Origin: Amphibalanus amphitrite
Taxonomy: Eukaryota; Arthropoda; Thecostraca; Balanomorpha; Balanidae
Direction: 5' to 3'
Length of the DNA stretch: 64,000 nt
Assembly (NCBI RefSeq): GCF_019059575.1
Contig: NW_024881565.1
Span: forward strand, 824,501-888,500
Under the pieces are notes generated by a model. It saw only the letters and a program-made list of their open reading frames with translations. It was not told the DNA's origin and ran no database searches. The number at the start of each line of letters is the position of its first letter. The first letter of the stretch is position 1. Positions 1 to 12,414 of the stretch are shown piece after piece. The translations under genes and the position numbers were made by a program.

Positions 1-559
1 GGATCCACATCCTGTGTGACACATTTTCCATCCACATCATCTGATCAAGGCTGGCATAGTCTGCTGCTAGCAGTCATCACATCTAACACTTAATCATTTT
101 GAAAACTGGCAATACACCCACTGGGCTCATCTACTATCTAGTACACAATATCTGATGCAGACAAGTAGACAGACATGCCAGGAACTATACTGGAAAGGCT
201 TCTAGAGGTTAAGAATAGAGTCTAGAATAGAGTAAAATACGGTCTAAGATAGTTAAGGAGAGAAATTAAAATTAACATCCACAAGGAGAAGTTTGATAAA
301 GACTGCACAATGATGCTTACAAATAAAAACCAGTGGAGTTTCTTTTTAATTTGAAGATTTTTGGGAGTATGCCCATGTGACTCACAGCGATCAATACTGT
401 GTTGATCAGCTGCCAGAGCTTATATTTTGGTAATGTATGGGCTAAGCATGAATCTTGAAGCTCAAGCTCACGCCGTAAAACTGAGATGACAATAATTAGT
501 TTAAATTTAGATTATCAAAGCTAAGTAGTTTTTTTACTTTCTTACAACTTGCATTGCTT
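1..559. other. non-coding stretch before first MITE
   Basis: No exon with homology or convincing splice signals is visible. The DNA is AT-rich with no recognised repeat. It could be intergenic or part of an intron of a gene outside the window. Confidence 0.5.
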
Positions 560-1755
560 TTAACCCGGCCGGGCCCGGGGGGTAATCCCAACCACCGCAG
601 CCCGGGGGGGGGGGGCGTTTTTCGCCCCCCCCTGTCTAACTCCATAAATAAGGGAGCTACGCAAACAAAAGCGATACCAAACGAAAGGTCCTTACGAGAC
701 GATTCTAGGGCACCTAAAATTTTTGACCTCAGGTCAATTTTCAAGGTCAGAGGTCAAGGTCAAAGGCAAAAACCGGCACATGTGTAGTGATCTCAAAGTA
801 AGCCTTCTAGAGGACGGCAGGATGCATCAAACCGGCAAAGTTGGGTGTCAAACGAAAGAAGAGAATCTGAGGATTCCGAAAATGTGCTCATAATCAAAGG
901 TCAAGGTCAAGGTCACACCCAAAATTGACCTCAAACTTTGCACTTTTTCGTACATCTTGCGTGCTAACTTCCAAAATGTTTTGAAATGTTTTGAGGCTTA
1001 TCAGTTCCCTATTTGTGGTTCATCTTACGATACAAGGCTGCTCAAAGGTCAAGGTCACAGAAGAGTATCCTTGCTAGAGGCTATTTCACTGATTCAAGTT
1101 AGTAATAATAAATAAGACAATTTTGCCATCCGGAAGCTCTAAATGAAAGCTTAGAGGAAAATAGATGCCAGATTCGTGATCAGCGGGTACAAATTCATCA
1201 TGAACGACCTTTCATGTGTCAAGGTCAACCAAAGGTCATTCGAGGTCACATGAGGTCAACATAAAATTTGACCTTTTCCAAACAAAATATATATCATTCG
1301 ACGCGGCTTGACAAGGCGAATGCGATGGTACCACTGCCGTAGCTCTAGGACCATTTTTGTCGAAGTTATTTGCGAAAAACTAAAACCACATTTCGGGGTC
1401 GTTGACCTGACCTCTGACCTCAGGTCAACGAAACTATTTTTCTATTTTTCTCTAGGTCAAACGCTACACAACCGTTTTCGTAATTTGTCTTTATCTCTAA
1501 AACTCTATTTTTAGCAGCTATTTGAAGTTCGCGTCTGTGACGCCGAAGTTTGCCGTGCAGGGGTTTAGAAAAATCGACCTTGTGACGTCATCAAGGGGGC
1601 TAGGTCCAAATTTTTTACTACAGAAGATGTCAAATGGATGGGAGAAAAGGTACTGAAAGTTTCGCCTTCCTATCCCTAATCGTTCGGGAGCTATCGCAAA
1701 TATTCGCCAGGGGGGGGGGGCGAAAAACGCCCCCCCCCGGGCCCGCGAGGGTTAA
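560..1755. mobile_element. TTAA-flanked piggyBac-type MITE, copy 1
   Basis: The element is bounded by TTAA at 560-563 and at 1752-1755. It begins CCCGGCCGGGCCCGGGG and ends with the inverted counterpart CCCCGGGCCCGCGAGGG, so it has the TTAA duplication and CCC...GGG ends typical of piggyBac-superfamily elements. Subterminal G/C-run hairpins (GGGCGTTTTTCGCCC) occur at both ends. No transposase reading frame is present, so it is non-autonomous. The interior is unusually rich in AGGTCA/TGACCT hexamers. A second near-identical copy lies at 7991-9175. The superfamily assignment rests on the TTAA and terminal bases only. Confidence 0.85.
724..1436. promoter_or_regulatory. cluster of AGGTCA nuclear-receptor half-sites in MITE 1
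   Basis: More than a dozen AGGTCA or TGACCT hexamers lie here as direct, everted and inverted pairs. Dense groups sit at about 724-767, 896-916, 1036-1048, 1217-1262 and 1402-1428. Several have the TCAAGGTCA extension used by monomeric FTZ-F1/ERR-type receptors. The sites are seen directly; receptor binding is inference. Confidence 0.45.
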
Positions 1756-1814
1756 CTAGTGGATGTTGATACCTAACTAGTTAACCTGATAGATGATACC
1801 TAACCTAGATTCAT

Positions 1815-2048
1815 GTATATTGGTCTCAAGATATGGACCCAGGCGACCTTAGTTTTGATGCTGTGAATACCCTCACCCCATTCTATTAGTATTCTATGAC
1901 CGTGCCTCACCCTAGCCGCAGCTCGGGCCGAGTTCACCTCTCCTCCCACCCAGCCCCACCCCCACTCGAGTTGTGGCGAGGGTGAGGGTGTTCACCGCAT
2001 CCGAATTACAGGTCGCCTGAGCCCTTATCTTGAGACTAATAGTACCAA
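1815..2048. mobile_element. short palindromic MITE upstream of FAM136A
   Basis: Two arms of roughly 70 bp are inverted copies of each other. The left arm starts near 1818 with GTCTCAAGATATGGACC and runs through the AGGCGACCT block. The right arm ends near 2041 with its complement and includes the matching ACACCCTCACCC block. The middle is CT/CA-rich. There is no coding capacity and no clear target duplication. It lies about 400 bp upstream of the first coding exon of FAM136A. Confidence 0.6.
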
Positions 2049-2451
2049 TTCAGTGTCCTAAAATTGGTCGATTTGGGTGGGAAACGGCATCCAAATGAAA
2101 ATCATTTTCCATTCTCACTTTCAATTTTCAAGACCTTTCCACTCCCAATTCCATTGAGAAAGAGCAATTGGGTGGATGGTTGGTTTGCACCCTTTTGTCT
2201 GCCACAATTGTTGATAGATGGTTTTTGTCCTTTCCCACTCTTTTTGGGCCTTACCTGACTGTCAATTTTTCACTCTCATCCCCTTTTGGTAAGCAGTTTT
2301 CCCTCTGACATCCAAGCAAAAATATACTTTTGGGACAACTATGTACCATTCACTCAATTGCTCAGGTCTGTTGCAAATTTTGGCCTGAGTGTTTGTAAGC
2401 CTGACAAGCAACATGTATCTCACTTTTCAGATCAGACTAAGTTACACAAAA

Positions 2452-3782
2452 ATGGCAGAAGCAGCTCAAGAGCGGGTGCAGACATCGATGACCAGCATGG
2501 TTGATGACATAGATAAGAGCTATCTAAGAAAGATGCAGGTATGTATCTGGCTGGGACTCACATTCTAAGCTTATGCTCCTGTTTGGTTTTGTGTGTGGCA
2601 TGACTTCTACTCTAAAGGGTAGTTATCCACTATCCAGCTAGTTAACTGACTTGGTCCCTTGTCGGCAGGGTGACATGCATCGCTGCGCTGCTCGCTGCTG
2701 CGATGATCCCAGCTCTTCAATTGATAAGGTGCATGGTTGCATCGAACAGTGCTCCATTCCGCTGCAGAAGGCGCAACACTTCGTCCAGACACAAATGAGT
2801 GACATTCAAGTAAGTACCTACCTACATGAGAAAACCACCGATGATGTGCGTAATTAGTGTATTCATTGCAACATGATATTAAATCGGTTATTTGTGGCTA
2901 TTCTGTCGTTTTTTTTTTGCTATGGCTGAGTTTTTAAGTCGGAATCAAGAAATAAAACTGAAAACTCGTCTTCACGAGCCTGTTATTAGCATTTCCTGAT
3001 ACGTTCCTTGACAACCATCATCAAGTGTTGAATTTTTCAATTGTGAATACAATTTGTTGATTTATTTGTGGAAATAGGTAGACCAGTTCTTTCTAACAGT
3101 GGCAAAAGTAGTTGCTAGCTATCTTGCTCATTTTTCTTTCCTTTTACAACTCACTTCGCTATTACATACGCATAATATAAATAATGTATGCGTGTCGACT
3201 CGTAAATATGTGTACTCTGAACTCTAAAGTGTATTGTAAATGTAAGTGGCAATGAAATGTAAGCAGGAATTAGTTGACACCTGACGGTGTGATAAAACGT
3301 GTCTTTGACGTGGATTATTCACGTTCAGGAGCGTCTTCAGCGGTGCGTAATGCAGTGCCAAGATAAAATCAAAGACAAAGTTGGCCCGAATACTACAGAA
3401 GCGGAGGTGAGACATGGTACACTTATCCGTTACATGATGTGGATGACGTTTTGATTTCACAATTGTGACCAATGTTGCCAAGCTACTTCAACAATAATCT
3501 CAACCGTATTTCTCATCTCTCTTCAGTCCTATGTGGATCAGTTTCGAACGAGAAACAAATTTGATGGACCTTGCTAGCGAAGTAGCTGGCCCCGAAGGCC
3601 ACTTAGCCGCCGCGAAATCCGTATGTCCCCACCGTTCATCAGGTGCCCCATCCGTTTGACAGGTCCAGGGCTACAAGGTCGAGTTCGAGGAGTGCGCAGT
3701 CAAATGTGTCGACGACAGCATAGCAACATTCCCGAACCACGCGCGGCGAATCAAGGACCATCTACACAAACGAGCCTTTTAG
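2452..3782 (+). CDS. FAM136A: FAM136A homologue, twin CX3C mitochondrial intermembrane-space protein
   Basis: Four coding exons with GT-AG borders, all in phase 0: 2452-2538, 2669-2809, 3329-3406 and 3663-3782. They give 141 aa, against 138 in human FAM136A. The start MAEAAQERVQ matches the family N-terminus. Four CX3C motifs (C35/C39, C53/C57, C82/C86, C113/C117) are the family hallmark and are expected to form disulphide-linked helical hairpins in the mitochondrial intermembrane space. CVDD after the last pair is conserved. A pyrimidine-rich acceptor ending at 2430 just before the ATG suggests an upstream non-coding exon. The downstream neighbour IDI1 is convergent. AATAAA at 4161 is a possible poly(A) signal. 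The molecular role of FAM136A is poorly defined; the family assignment is firm. Confidence 0.93.
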
Positions 3783-6700
3783 CGACGCACTGCCGCTGTT
3801 AGTACCTGTTATTGGTTGTCAATCAATATATGAATGATGCTGATATTAGAGCACGTGATGCGATCATGAGAAGGCCATCGTGGGGCGCCGCCGCGTGCCG
3901 TACACACGCGGACGGCCGCCCGCCAAGCCGTGTGACTGACGAGAGGAGCGATTGGATAGGGTGTGCGGACGGTCTGTCGGTCTGTGCGCCGGGGTCAGCC
4001 GGTGGACGCCAGTGGGCAGCTCAGTTTGTCCGGGACCACGACTGCCAAAAGCCGTCACGGCCGCCGGCGGAGCTCAGGAATGTGTCGCGCCTCTGTGACG
4101 CCAGCCGTGTGTGTGTATTTCTGTGGCCAACCGGAGGACTGAATGGCGCACGCTGCAGGGAATAAACAAGGCCATTGCGCTGCTGACACTGCCTGGCGTG
4201 TTTGGGACGACCGCATTGAACGGTGCGTGCGAGGGCGGCTGGCTGGTGCAGCACACAAATGGGTGGTGCACGGGGTCCGGTCAGGTCGGCGACCGTCTGG
4301 CAGATACGGACCGGATACCGCCAGCCCCTGGTGGGTGCTATCGCCAGGGTCGATCAAACCCTTTACCTGAACTATACCTGAACAATCTGCTTCTGTCGAG
4401 TCCCAGTGTCCGCACATATTCTCACTCATGGGAATATGATTGATGAACCGGCGCTTAGCGGGATTACATAATTGAATGCATCTTCTTTGTTGTCCTACTT
4501 AATGTCAGTTTTGTCGGCACTCTGCTGGTAAAATTTGTCGATGGACAAATACATAACAATACAGCGGACGCCTACCTGTTTAAATTGCATTGGTCTGGCG
4601 AGGCTGGTAAAGATGCTGTAACATCGCTGCTCGAGAAAGACGCTGTAACATTGCTGCTCGAGACCAAAGGGAAGAGGACATTCGTAGTAAGTTTGTGACG
4701 GATCTGGGCTACTCCTTCCGTGCCAATAATTCGCTCTCTGCGAACGTTTGGGTTTTGTGTGCTGTGCTGTACCTAGATGAATCAATCCCGTTCGTGTATT
4801 ACTGATATCACTTCTCTGGAGTGTGTCCAAAGCACTAGGCAAACACCTGAGTAGAAAGGATGACTTACAGTATATTTGTTCGATAGTTCAAATAATTAAC
4901 AGCAGCAAAGAAAAACAAACTTGTAGCAAAGCTTCATGTACAAAATACACAAATAGACATCGTGAGCGAAGACGCGAGGAACGTAGTCTGATAAGAAGTC
5001 AATGCTGTGACTCCTTGTGGCTCGCCTGGCGCCGCACACTCGGCCGCGACACGCCACGGCCGCGACTCGCAGACACCGGGCTCACTCTCCGCCAGGGAGC
5101 CGACCCGGCTCACTTCCACCGGAGACCGCCCGGTTCGCGGACGACTAACGGTGAGCAAAGCGACACACCCGAGCGAATATCGCGTACAAGCCGCACCGCA
5201 GGACGGTGCAACGTAATACTGGGCAGACCAGACTCACAAGCAGGCAATGAAGCATTGGTGACGTTACTGACAGAAGCACACAACTGAATACTGAGAACAC
5301 GTCTTTGAAAACTAAGACAGCAGAAGGATTTGGATTGGGATTAATTCGGGTGTTTTCGCGTTAGTATCTCTTGGAATGTCGGTAGATGGCCGTTTAGCTG
5401 AGCTGGACTCCAGTCCGCGCCTTCGCGGTACAGCGATTCCCTACTCATCAGCCGGCACGACTGCTCCGCCAAGCTCCGTAATAGGTTGAGCCATCACAGG
5501 TAGCCGGCATGGCTCGGTCGCCGACATTTTGATTAATTGCTTGCTTTCTGCAATACGATTCGGTAGACTATGCGACAAACGACAGAAACGGTCGAGGAGA
5601 AATGTTGAATACTGTGACTGGACTGAAACAACGAATATACGTGTACTTTGAATGGGTCTCAGACCATGCCGGACAGAGCGGAAGCGATGTCCCGATAGGC
5701 GACCGGACGTTCCGGCGCGGGAGAGGGGGAGGGGTAGCCGCGGGCCGGACGGCAGAGCTAGGGAGGATTCGGGGTGTCGGTACACGGCGGGGCGGCCCTA
5801 AATGAGCATTAATTCATCTATGGGCACAGCAACGACTTCAGACGGCATCGCTAGCCCACGTCAGTGGTCTAATTCGTGCGAAACTAGAAGGCAACGACAT
5901 GACATTCAGCAACCAGCACACATTTCGCAAGCAGATCAGCCGTTGGCACACCTGCTTACTCAACCAGCGGTGGAAGAAAAAGTCAAACAATGGTTAAATG
6001 AATGTGTGATGTTTACGCCCTTATCTGCGCAAAAAGAAATATCAATGAAAAGTCGCCATCAGCCCCTCCTATTAAATCTAAATATACAAATGTCAACAGA
6101 CAACATTTCATAAAACGCTATTTGCCGTACGATTGCATCTGCCCATCGTTTTTCTGCTACGATTTAACTACGGTATAAATTACTACGTTACTAGGCTGAA
6201 CGATGAATTCGTGCGGCCGTGAGCGGTCAGTCACGGAGCCGGAGCCCTGTGGTGTGGGCGACTCACTATCCAAATATAACCCGGTACTGACGGAGGCCCG
6301 AGCCAAGATGACAGGACGGACGGCGGGGACCGACAGGGGCGGTGTGGGAGCGGGGGAGGGGTACGGCGGCGCGTCCCCACGCTTGGGATTGTGCATGCTG
6401 GCAAACTTTTCACAGGAAATTTGAAACTTTTTATCGTACATGGCATTACATATGACATAAACGTAACGACCATCCTTTCGCTTCAAAGTGCACTTGTTTG
6501 GAAAAAATGTGGGCATTGGAAGAGTCGAGGGCGAAGCAGATCCACCGCTGTGGAGAGTAAAGCGTGCCTGTGCCCCGCCACGGACTTGAAGTAACATGAG
6601 GTTCACCTACTGATGGGACCACGCGGCGCCGATTCATAACGGTATGGTGATACCCGACAGCGGGCGGGTCTCCCACAAGCCATCGTGTACCCGCTGTCCC

Positions 6701-6783
6701 GGCCTACCTACATCCGTCCCGGACCGCCCGCGGCTCGTCAGCGCCGGCCGCAGCCTGGGGGCGCCGGCCGGCCGACAGCCCGC
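3783..6783. other. 3.0-kb intergenic stretch between convergent genes
   Basis: It contains the 3' flanks of FAM136A (+) and IDI1 (-). GC-rich islands at about 3860-4360, 5000-5230, 5650-5800 and 6210-6390 hold overlapping open frames on both strands. None shows a recognisable domain, consistent splicing or a family match. I see no gene here. Confidence 0.5.
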
Positions 6784-7942
<1,159 letters not shown>

Positions 7943-7990
7943 CTGCAAACACGCAGTGTCAGACCCTCCACAGCAAAACGGGAGCAAACC

Positions 7991-9175
7991 TTAACCCGGC
8001 CGGGCCCGGGGGGTAATCCCAACCACCGCAGCCCGGGGGGCGTTTTTCGCCCCCCCCCCTGTCTAACTCCGTAAATAAGGGAGCTACGGAAACAAAAGCG
8101 ATACCAACCGAAAGGTCCTTACGAGACGATTCTAATGCACCTAAAATTTTTGACCTCAGGTCAGTTTTCAAGGTCAGAGGTCAAGGTCAAAGGCAAAAGC
8201 CGCCACATGTGTAGTGATCTCAAAGTAAGCCTTCTAGAGGACGGCAGGCTGCATCAAACCGGCGAAATTGGCTGTCAAACGAAAGAAGAGAATCTGAGGA
8301 TTCTGAAAATGTGCTCAAAGTGAAAGGTCAAGGTCAAGGTCACGCTCAAAATTGACCTCAAACTTGGCACTTTTTCGCATATATTGCGTGCTAACTTCCA
8401 AGATGTTTTGAGGCTTATCAGTTCCCTATTTGTGGTTCATCTTACGATACAAGGCTGCTCAAAGGTCAAGGTCACAGAAGAGTATCCCTGCTAGAGGCTA
8501 TTTCACTGATTCAAGTTATTAATAATAAATAAGACAATTTTGCAATCCAGAAGCTCTAAATGAAGGCTTAGAGGAAAATAGATGCCAGATTCGTGATCAG
8601 CGGGTACAAATCCATCATAAACGACCTTTCATGTGTCAAGGTCAACCAGAGGTCATTCGAGGTCACATGAGGTCAACATAAAATTTGACCTTTTCCGAAC
8701 AAAATATATATCATTCGACGCGGCTTGACAAGACGAATGCGATGGTACCACTGCCGTAGCTCTAGGACCATTTTTGTCGAAGTTATTTGCGAAAAACTAA
8801 AACCACATTTTGGGGTCGTTGACCTGACCTCTGACCTCAGGTCACCAAAACTATTTTTGTATTTTTCTCTAGGTCAAACGCTACACAACCGTGCTCGTAA
8901 TTTGTCTTTATCTCTAAAACTCTATTTTTAGCAGCTATTTGAAGTTTGCGTCTGTGACGCCGAAGTTTGCCGTGCAGGGGTCTAGAAAAATGGACCTTGT
9001 GACGTCATCAAGGGGGCTAGGTCCAAATTTTTTACTTCAGAAGATGTCAAATTGATGGGAAAAAAGGTACTGAAAGTTTCGCCTTCCTATCCCTAAGCGT
9101 TCGGGAGCTATCGCAAATATTCGCCAGGGGGGGGGGGCGAAAAACGCCCCCCCCCCCCGGGCCCGCGAGGGTTAA
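7991..9175. mobile_element. TTAA-flanked piggyBac-type MITE, copy 2
   Basis: Near-identical, same-orientation copy of the element at 560-1755. It has TTAA at 7991-7994 and 9172-9175, the same terminal CCCGGCCGGGCC and GGGCCCGCGAGGG, and the same series of AGGTCA hexamers. Differences are scattered substitutions, G/C-run length changes and small indels. It lies in the first visible intron of IDI1 and carries no transposase. Confidence 0.87.
8153..8845. promoter_or_regulatory. cluster of AGGTCA half-sites in MITE 2
   Basis: Same arrangement as in MITE 1: groups at about 8153-8195, 8322-8343, 8462-8474, 8636-8679 and 8819-8843. Here they fall inside an IDI1 intron, where they could act on that gene. 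Function is inference. Confidence 0.4.
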
Positions 9176-10219
9176 CATCTGTGACCAGGAGTCAGGTAAA
9201 GTTCATTACTTCACCAGCAATGGAAGGAAAGCACAAATGCCTTCTGATCTCAATTAAGGTGTCAAAAGAGCAAAAGCTGTCTGTTCCCATCAAAGGTGTC
9301 AACTCCAAATGACAATATATTTTAATAGCAACATCTATAGTCTATACCGTGCATTGAACAGAGAAGAGAGAACAGAGCCTTTGTCAGTAGGTATGTAAAT
9401 TATGATGAATGCATGCTAGTAAGCTAGAGAGTTTAAAATCCTCGATTATTTTCATCTTATCAACAAAGATCAACCAATCACAGCATAAAATTTCAATCAG
9501 CAACCAAGTGAAATTTAACATTGTGTCTTTACAGAGTTTTGATCATGTTCAAATGAAAATAAGATAATTACCAGTGAGTGCAACACAAGTCTCAGGTAGA
9601 TTAGGTAGCAGAAAATTGTCTGACTGCCATCAGGCATGCTTTCAGAGGCTAGTAACAGCCTAGCAGCCACACAATCCATTGACTTGCTACCTTTTTCAAA
9701 TGGATACTTTGTTCCTTCTACTAGCTATAGACCATTTCTGATGCATGCAGGCGCAGGCAGCCTGCAATACATGTGTCATGTGCAAAATAAGTAACTATCA
9801 ATTTTGTTCTCAACAAATAAGTGGGCCATCACTGGGCCAAGTGCCTTGAAACATTGATATTACACCATGTGAGGTACCCAAAAAACAACCCATTAATCAG
9901 GATTGGGGTGCTGCAGGGGTTGCTTCCAGATCTTGAGAATGGCTTGGATGAATAAGCTCAAAATTGAGACACTATTTGCAAAGCATTAGTAGGATGACCA
10001 CTAAAGTCAGTTGCAAGAACAACATATTGCAGGTAGGAGCAATGACCATGTTGATACAACCAATGGTTGATGCATCCAACTTAGTGCAAAAATTTCACCC
10101 CATTGGCCTGCACCGTTTCCATGCAATACCTAGCCTGCCAAAGGGAACAGACTCGTTACATACATACACACATATCAACTCAGATGTTTTGACTTTTATA
10201 ATATAAAAAACAAAACTTA
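9176..10219. other. non-coding AT-rich stretch upstream of IDI1
   Basis: Probably intron 1 or the 5' flank of IDI1. No exon with a recognisable N-terminus was found. No repeats of note. Confidence 0.45.
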
Positions 10220-10356
10220 CCCAGCGTTTGATGTCTCTTTGACAACAAAGATTCTACGTCATCCAGTCAATCACGTTTCATAACCGCAGCTGACTGAACG
10301 GGATTGGCCGGATGGCGTAGAATCTTCGTCGTCCGAGAGACATCAAACGCGGGGCT
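10220..10356. repeat. foldback element, about 50-bp arms
   Basis: The left arm begins GCGTTTGATGTCTCT at 10224 and the right arm ends AGAGACATCAAACGC at 10350. The complementarity continues inward through the AAAGATTCTACG / CGTAGAATCTTCG blocks. The loop is about 30 bp. Confidence 0.75.
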
Positions 10357-10826
10357 GATTTCTTATGTGTAAAACCTTGCTGGTTAATTGCCCGGTAAAT
10401 ATTTACTTTAGGTCCGCAATATTATTTTAACAAGAAAAAATGCACATTCTTACGCTATTTTATGTCCTGAATTCAGATATGATGCTTAAATGCATCAAAA
10501 ATGTAAAATAAGATACCACTAAAACCCCAGCACATTACACCGCGCACTGTTACACAATACACACTGAAGAAAGCTTCCGCGACAAAAACGAAACATACAA
10601 CACTGCCCTATAAAAGAAAAAATGATGCGCATATTCATTAGTTTTCGACGTTATGAAAATGACGTCATAATACCAAAGCACAAGAAAAACGGTGAATAAA
10701 AAAGAGAAAATGTTTAGCAAAGGTAATAGAGCATGAGAAAATGATCAGAACATAACCAAACCTTACCTAACCTGACCTACTGATGTTTGCCTACTGGGGG
10801 AAAAGGAAAAAGTGGCTTGCATGAAT

Positions 10827-10957
10827 AGATTGCAAGCAATGGTAAGTCAAATATTTTTAGGTTAAGTGGTTATGCATCAGGCTTCAGGCCTTCGGCCTGA
10901 AGCCAGATACACAACCACTTAACCTAAAAATATTTGACTTACCATTGCCTGTAATCT
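10827..10957. repeat. near-perfect hairpin, about 131 bp
   Basis: Left arm AGATTGCAAGCAATGG followed by TAAGTCAAATATTTTTAGG and TTAAGTGGTT. The right arm carries the reverse complement with few mismatches. At the tip is a second short palindrome, GGCTTCAGGC|CTTCGG|CCTGAAGCC. No coding capacity. It could be a MITE or a transcribed hairpin RNA. Confidence 0.8.
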
Positions 10958-12414
10958 CTCCTAAGGCATTGCCTTCGGCACTGCACCGCTCCGCCACGAT
11001 TATTTTGACGTCACTTTCCTTACAATTTATTATCATCCGTAATTTCGCCTAACCTTGGTTGGACCATTTGTAGCGGGTGCGCCGCGCAGACGGTCTTTTG
11101 ACACGTGCAGTGGTCGGAGGTGGGGCCGTTGGTGGTGATGCTGGTGATACTAGTGTACTGGTGCTTTTAAATTGGTTTCTAGAAGGAATAAGTATCAGAA
11201 ATGAAATCAGGAGGTCTTAGAGTATCGTGTGAATGACTTTTATTTACCCCTCTGTTTTGCGGACCTAAAGTAAATAAATACCAATTGCCCCCCCCCCCCA
11301 AAAAAGCGCCGTACTGGTTAGAAACCATTCACGTTCACGAGATCAAACCAAAACGTACCGATTGGCGTTGACATAGACATTTGTCGAGACGCAAGAATCC
11401 CTGATGTCGTGCGAAACGCTCTTAAAAGTGAGGCTATCATACTTTCCATAAATATGATAAAATTGCCAACTTATTCGCAGTTACTCAATATAAACCCCTC
11501 ACCCACAACAACCGACACATCGAATGTTGTTGACGTGACACTTGTGAGCATAACCAGCATAACCTTGTCGCATCACAAAGGATGTTTTGTGTTTCATTGG
11601 TTTTGTATAAATTGTTTTTAATGACATCACAGAAACGGTAAATATATTTTCTCTTATGGCAAAATTGTAGATGTAACGAAATATTTAGGGCAAACGAAGC
11701 CATATTTTCTTATTTTAACAATATTTTTGACATGAAGGCAAATTTCAAAGGCAGTTTCAAGACTATAAAACCAAAATGAAGCTAATATTCGTTAGTTAGG
11801 TGTATGACGACATAGGAATTTTAAGAAGTCAAGTGAATCAATATTTGTTTGACAGAAACGGCGCAGTTGTTTCAAACAGCTACAAATGGTAGATACAACC
11901 CAAATTCAAAGTGGTATTTTATGGTGACGTCATTGCTTCTCATTTGCACCATAGTAAGTTGGTCCGGTTGCAAATCCTGTTCACATTAAGCATTTTTTAA
12001 CAAGAATTTTGTAATGAATTATGCAAATTGTGCAAATCTGCTTGTTTTGAGACTTAGAAATGGGCAAAAAGCGCGTTCTATTTAATGAGATTAAAATTTA
12101 TGATGTCATTTGACTGGCCCCCATCATGCCCGATTATTTTCAGATGACTCCAATTTATCTAACAAAACACAGCAATTTTGACCAAATCTTGAAACCACAG
12201 TGTATAGCTTGAAACACAACCACACAACACCAAAGACGAGGGACGAGGTCACGAGAAAGAGGAGGTAGGTTCGCAATCTATATATGACCTATATATGGCC
12301 TTGTTCACAATTCTCTGTAATCCAATTCAGACCTTTATTTAGGCCTTACGAGCGGCCTTACAAGCCTCCGATTTTTCTTCTTTTTTATCAGAAAGTGAAA
12401 ACTGGTGATACATA
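10958..12414. other. non-coding stretch
   Basis: No gene recognised. It contains a C10 run near 11288 and AT-rich DNA. Short open frames lack homology. Confidence 0.4.

Noticed and set aside
1308..1514. 68-codon frame repeated at 8725-8931
   Set aside because: Part of the two MITE copies; the similarity reflects DNA-level copying, not a conserved protein.
5441..5785. 114-codon minus-strand frame in a GC-rich island
   Set aside because: No domain, no splice support; may simply be a CpG-rich region.
6157..6606. 149-codon minus-strand frame downstream of IDI1
   Set aside because: No recognisable domain and it lies in the likely 3' UTR/3' flank of IDI1.
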